Source: Desulfobacteraceae bacterium
GTDB taxonomy: Bacteria; Desulfobacterota; DSM-4660; Desulfatiglandales; Desulfatiglandaceae
Direction: 5' to 3'
NCBI GenBank assembly: GCA_030597505.1
Contig: JAUVRS010000154.1
Location: forward strand, 1 to 6,567
DNA length: 6,567 nt
A program made the position numbers and the translations under genes. How positions within the stretch are numbered: position 1 is the first letter of the stretch; every line of letters starts with the position of its first letter. Positions 5,732 through 6,567 of the stretch are shown in pieces. The notes below the pieces were generated by a model. That model made no database searches. It saw nothing but the letters and a program-made list of their open reading frames with translations, and was not told the origin of the DNA.

Positions 5732-6316
5732 ATGGCTAAAGAGGATAAGATAACGATTGATATTTTCAAGGTGGTTGTAAGGTCAATTGCCGAATCGCAC
5801 AATCTCGCCATCATGCTGAACCATCTGACTCAGCTTCTGGTGGCCGCGCTGGAGATCAAGGGCTGTTCCATCTTTTTCCTGAACCTCGATGCAGAGGAAC
5901 TGGAACTCCTGGCCTCTTTTGGTCTCAGCACTAATTATCTTTCCAAAGGACCGCTCAAGGCAGACAAGAGTGTGGGCTGCATCTTAAGTGGGGAACCGGT
6001 GATCATCCCGGACATCTCCCAGTCGGATCGGCTTCAATATCCGGAAGTAGCGGTCCAGGAGGGCGTGGCCGCCATCGTTTCCATGCCCATTTTCTTCCTC
6101 CAGAAGGCGATTGGGGTATTGCGGTTGTATCACCATGAGCCTTGGGACATATCCGATCGGGATGTGGACTCTCTCCTGATATTGGGCGAAAACATCGGAC
6201 TGGCCATGATGTTCGCCCGGCTGTTGAAAACCGTCCAGACCTTCACGGAGGCGATAGAAGAGCTTCCTCCGGAATTCGGCCGTTTGATGGAAATACAGGA
6301 CCGTCCATCAGAATGA
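5732..6316 (+). CDS. GAF-domain sensor protein
   Basis: A 194-residue cytoplasmic protein made almost entirely of one GAF domain (about residues 20-165), the fold that binds small ligands, haem or chromophores in signalling proteins. Visible landmarks are LTQLLVAALEIKGCSIFFLN (32-51), the ELELLASFGLS strand (56-66), KSVGCILSGEPVIIPDIS (79-96), the VAAIVSMPIFF strand (112-122) and IGVLRLYHHEPWDISDRDVDSL (127-148). Only three cysteines or fewer are present (C45, C83), so cluster binding is unlikely. No kinase, cyclase, phosphodiesterase or DNA-binding output domain follows; the tail (165-194) is a helix and a short charged end. A single-domain GAF protein must act through a partner. The ECF sigma gene begins about 100 bases downstream in the same direction and is a candidate partner by position only. 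The start is chosen for GAAGGAG and for the end of protein-like sequence. Confidence 0.88.
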   Translation: MAKEDKITIDIFKVVVRSIAESHNLAIMLNHLTQLLVAALEIKGCSIFFLNLDAEELELLASFGLSTNYLSKGPLKADKSVGCILSGEPVIIPDISQSDRLQYPEVAVQEGVAAIVSMPIFFLQKAIGVLRLYHHEPWDISDRDVDSLLILGENIGLAMMFARLLKTVQTFTEAIEELPPEFGRLMEIQDRPSE

Positions 6317-6400
6317 TGGAGGGTGCCTTTGAAAAATGCTCAATTTGCCGCAGCACGCCAGTACTTTCTCCTTGTCTGGAGCCACTTTAAGAATTTCAGT

Positions 6401-6439
6401 TTCTCTCAGAGGATATTGTGATAAAAAAAACCGAGAGAA
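6401..6439 (+). promoter_or_regulatory. Possible stem enclosing the sigma factor start region
   Basis: TTCTCTC (6401-6407) is complementary to GAGAGAA (6433-6439). The 25 bases between hold the AGAGGA ribosome binding site and the GTG start codon. Such a stem would place the start in a loop and could modulate translation; a 7-bp pairing with a 25-base loop is weak on its own. Confidence 0.25.
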
Positions 6440-6567
6440 GAGGCGACCTCACAGACCCACAAAAGTGGGTGGATGTTTACGGGGATCAGCTTTTCAAATA
6501 CGCTTTTGCGAGAGTCCAGAATCGGATGGTTGCCGAAGACCTGGTTCAAGAGACCTTTCTTGCTGCC
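6418..6567 (+). CDS. ECF-type RNA polymerase sigma factor, N-terminal part (partial at right edge)
   Basis: The first 50 residues of a sigma-70 family factor, cut by the window end. Residues about 17-50 match region 2: WVDVYGDQLFKYAFARV (helix of region 2.1) and then VAEDLVQETFLAA, the near-invariant AEDLVQETFL signature of region 2.2 that contacts the core polymerase beta-prime subunit. The short N-terminus before region 2 is typical of ECF (group 4) sigma factors of about 170-200 residues. The GTG at 6418 is chosen because AGAGGA (6408-6413) lies 4 bases before it; the frame is open back to TAA at 6388-6390 with no better start. Codons 2-5 contain a run of eight A (6423-6430). An anti-sigma factor gene often follows such genes, but that region is out of view. 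Confidence 0.9.
   Translation, partial: MIKKTERRGDLTDPQKWVDVYGDQLFKYAFARVQNRMVAEDLVQETFLAA

Noticed and set aside
1..6567. CRISPR array, tRNA or rRNA genes
   Set aside because: No regularly spaced repeats, no tRNA-like cloverleaf and no rRNA-like sequence were noticed on reading the window.

Overview
The window looks like chromosomal DNA of a sulfate-reducing-type deltaproteobacterium (Desulfobacterales or a relative). This is inferred from the style of the proteins (hybrid PAS/HisKA-type kinase tail, stand-alone receiver protein with a Trp-rich tail, YkgJ-type cysteine protein, degenerate UspA protein) and a moderate GC content; nothing in the window fixes the taxon. The gene content is mostly signal transduction and stress response, with one metabolic hydrolase and a scarred stretch of foreign or decayed DNA. 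No complete novel system was found. Layout, left to right: (1) 1-1042, the C-terminal part of a hybrid sensor histidine kinase (end of the dimerisation helix, ATPase domain, C-terminal receiver); the phospho-accepting His lies off the left edge. (2) 1043-1897, about 855 bases with no intact gene. It contains an abrupt composition switch near 1375 (about 59% GC before, 28% after), the C-terminal half of a PIN/VapC-like ribonuclease toxin, and a long imperfect inverted repeat (about 1710-1749 with about 1820-1858) that may be a decayed small mobile element. (3) 1898-2389, a stand-alone receiver-domain response regulator, followed by a stem-loop/T-run terminator at 2527-2583 that sits between convergent genes. 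(4) 2605-4023 on the minus strand, a full-length amidase-signature hydrolase with the complete Lys-Ser-Ser triad. (5) 4024-4421, about 400 bases with an 11-bp inverted repeat upstream of the amidase and a possible protein remnant. (6) 4422-4826, a YkgJ-type CxxCxxxCC cysteine-cluster protein. (7) 5140-5604, a UspA-fold protein that has lost the ATP-binding residues; (8) 5732-6316, a GAF-domain sensor; (9) 6418 to the right edge, the start of an ECF-type sigma factor. Functional picture: the kinase, response regulator, UspA-like protein, GAF sensor and ECF sigma factor are all regulators. The last three run in the same direction with gaps of about 100-130 bases and strong individual ribosome binding sites, so they may form a loosely coupled stress-response group, but no shared promoter could be demonstrated. 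The amidase stands alone on the opposite strand and has no evident link to its neighbours.
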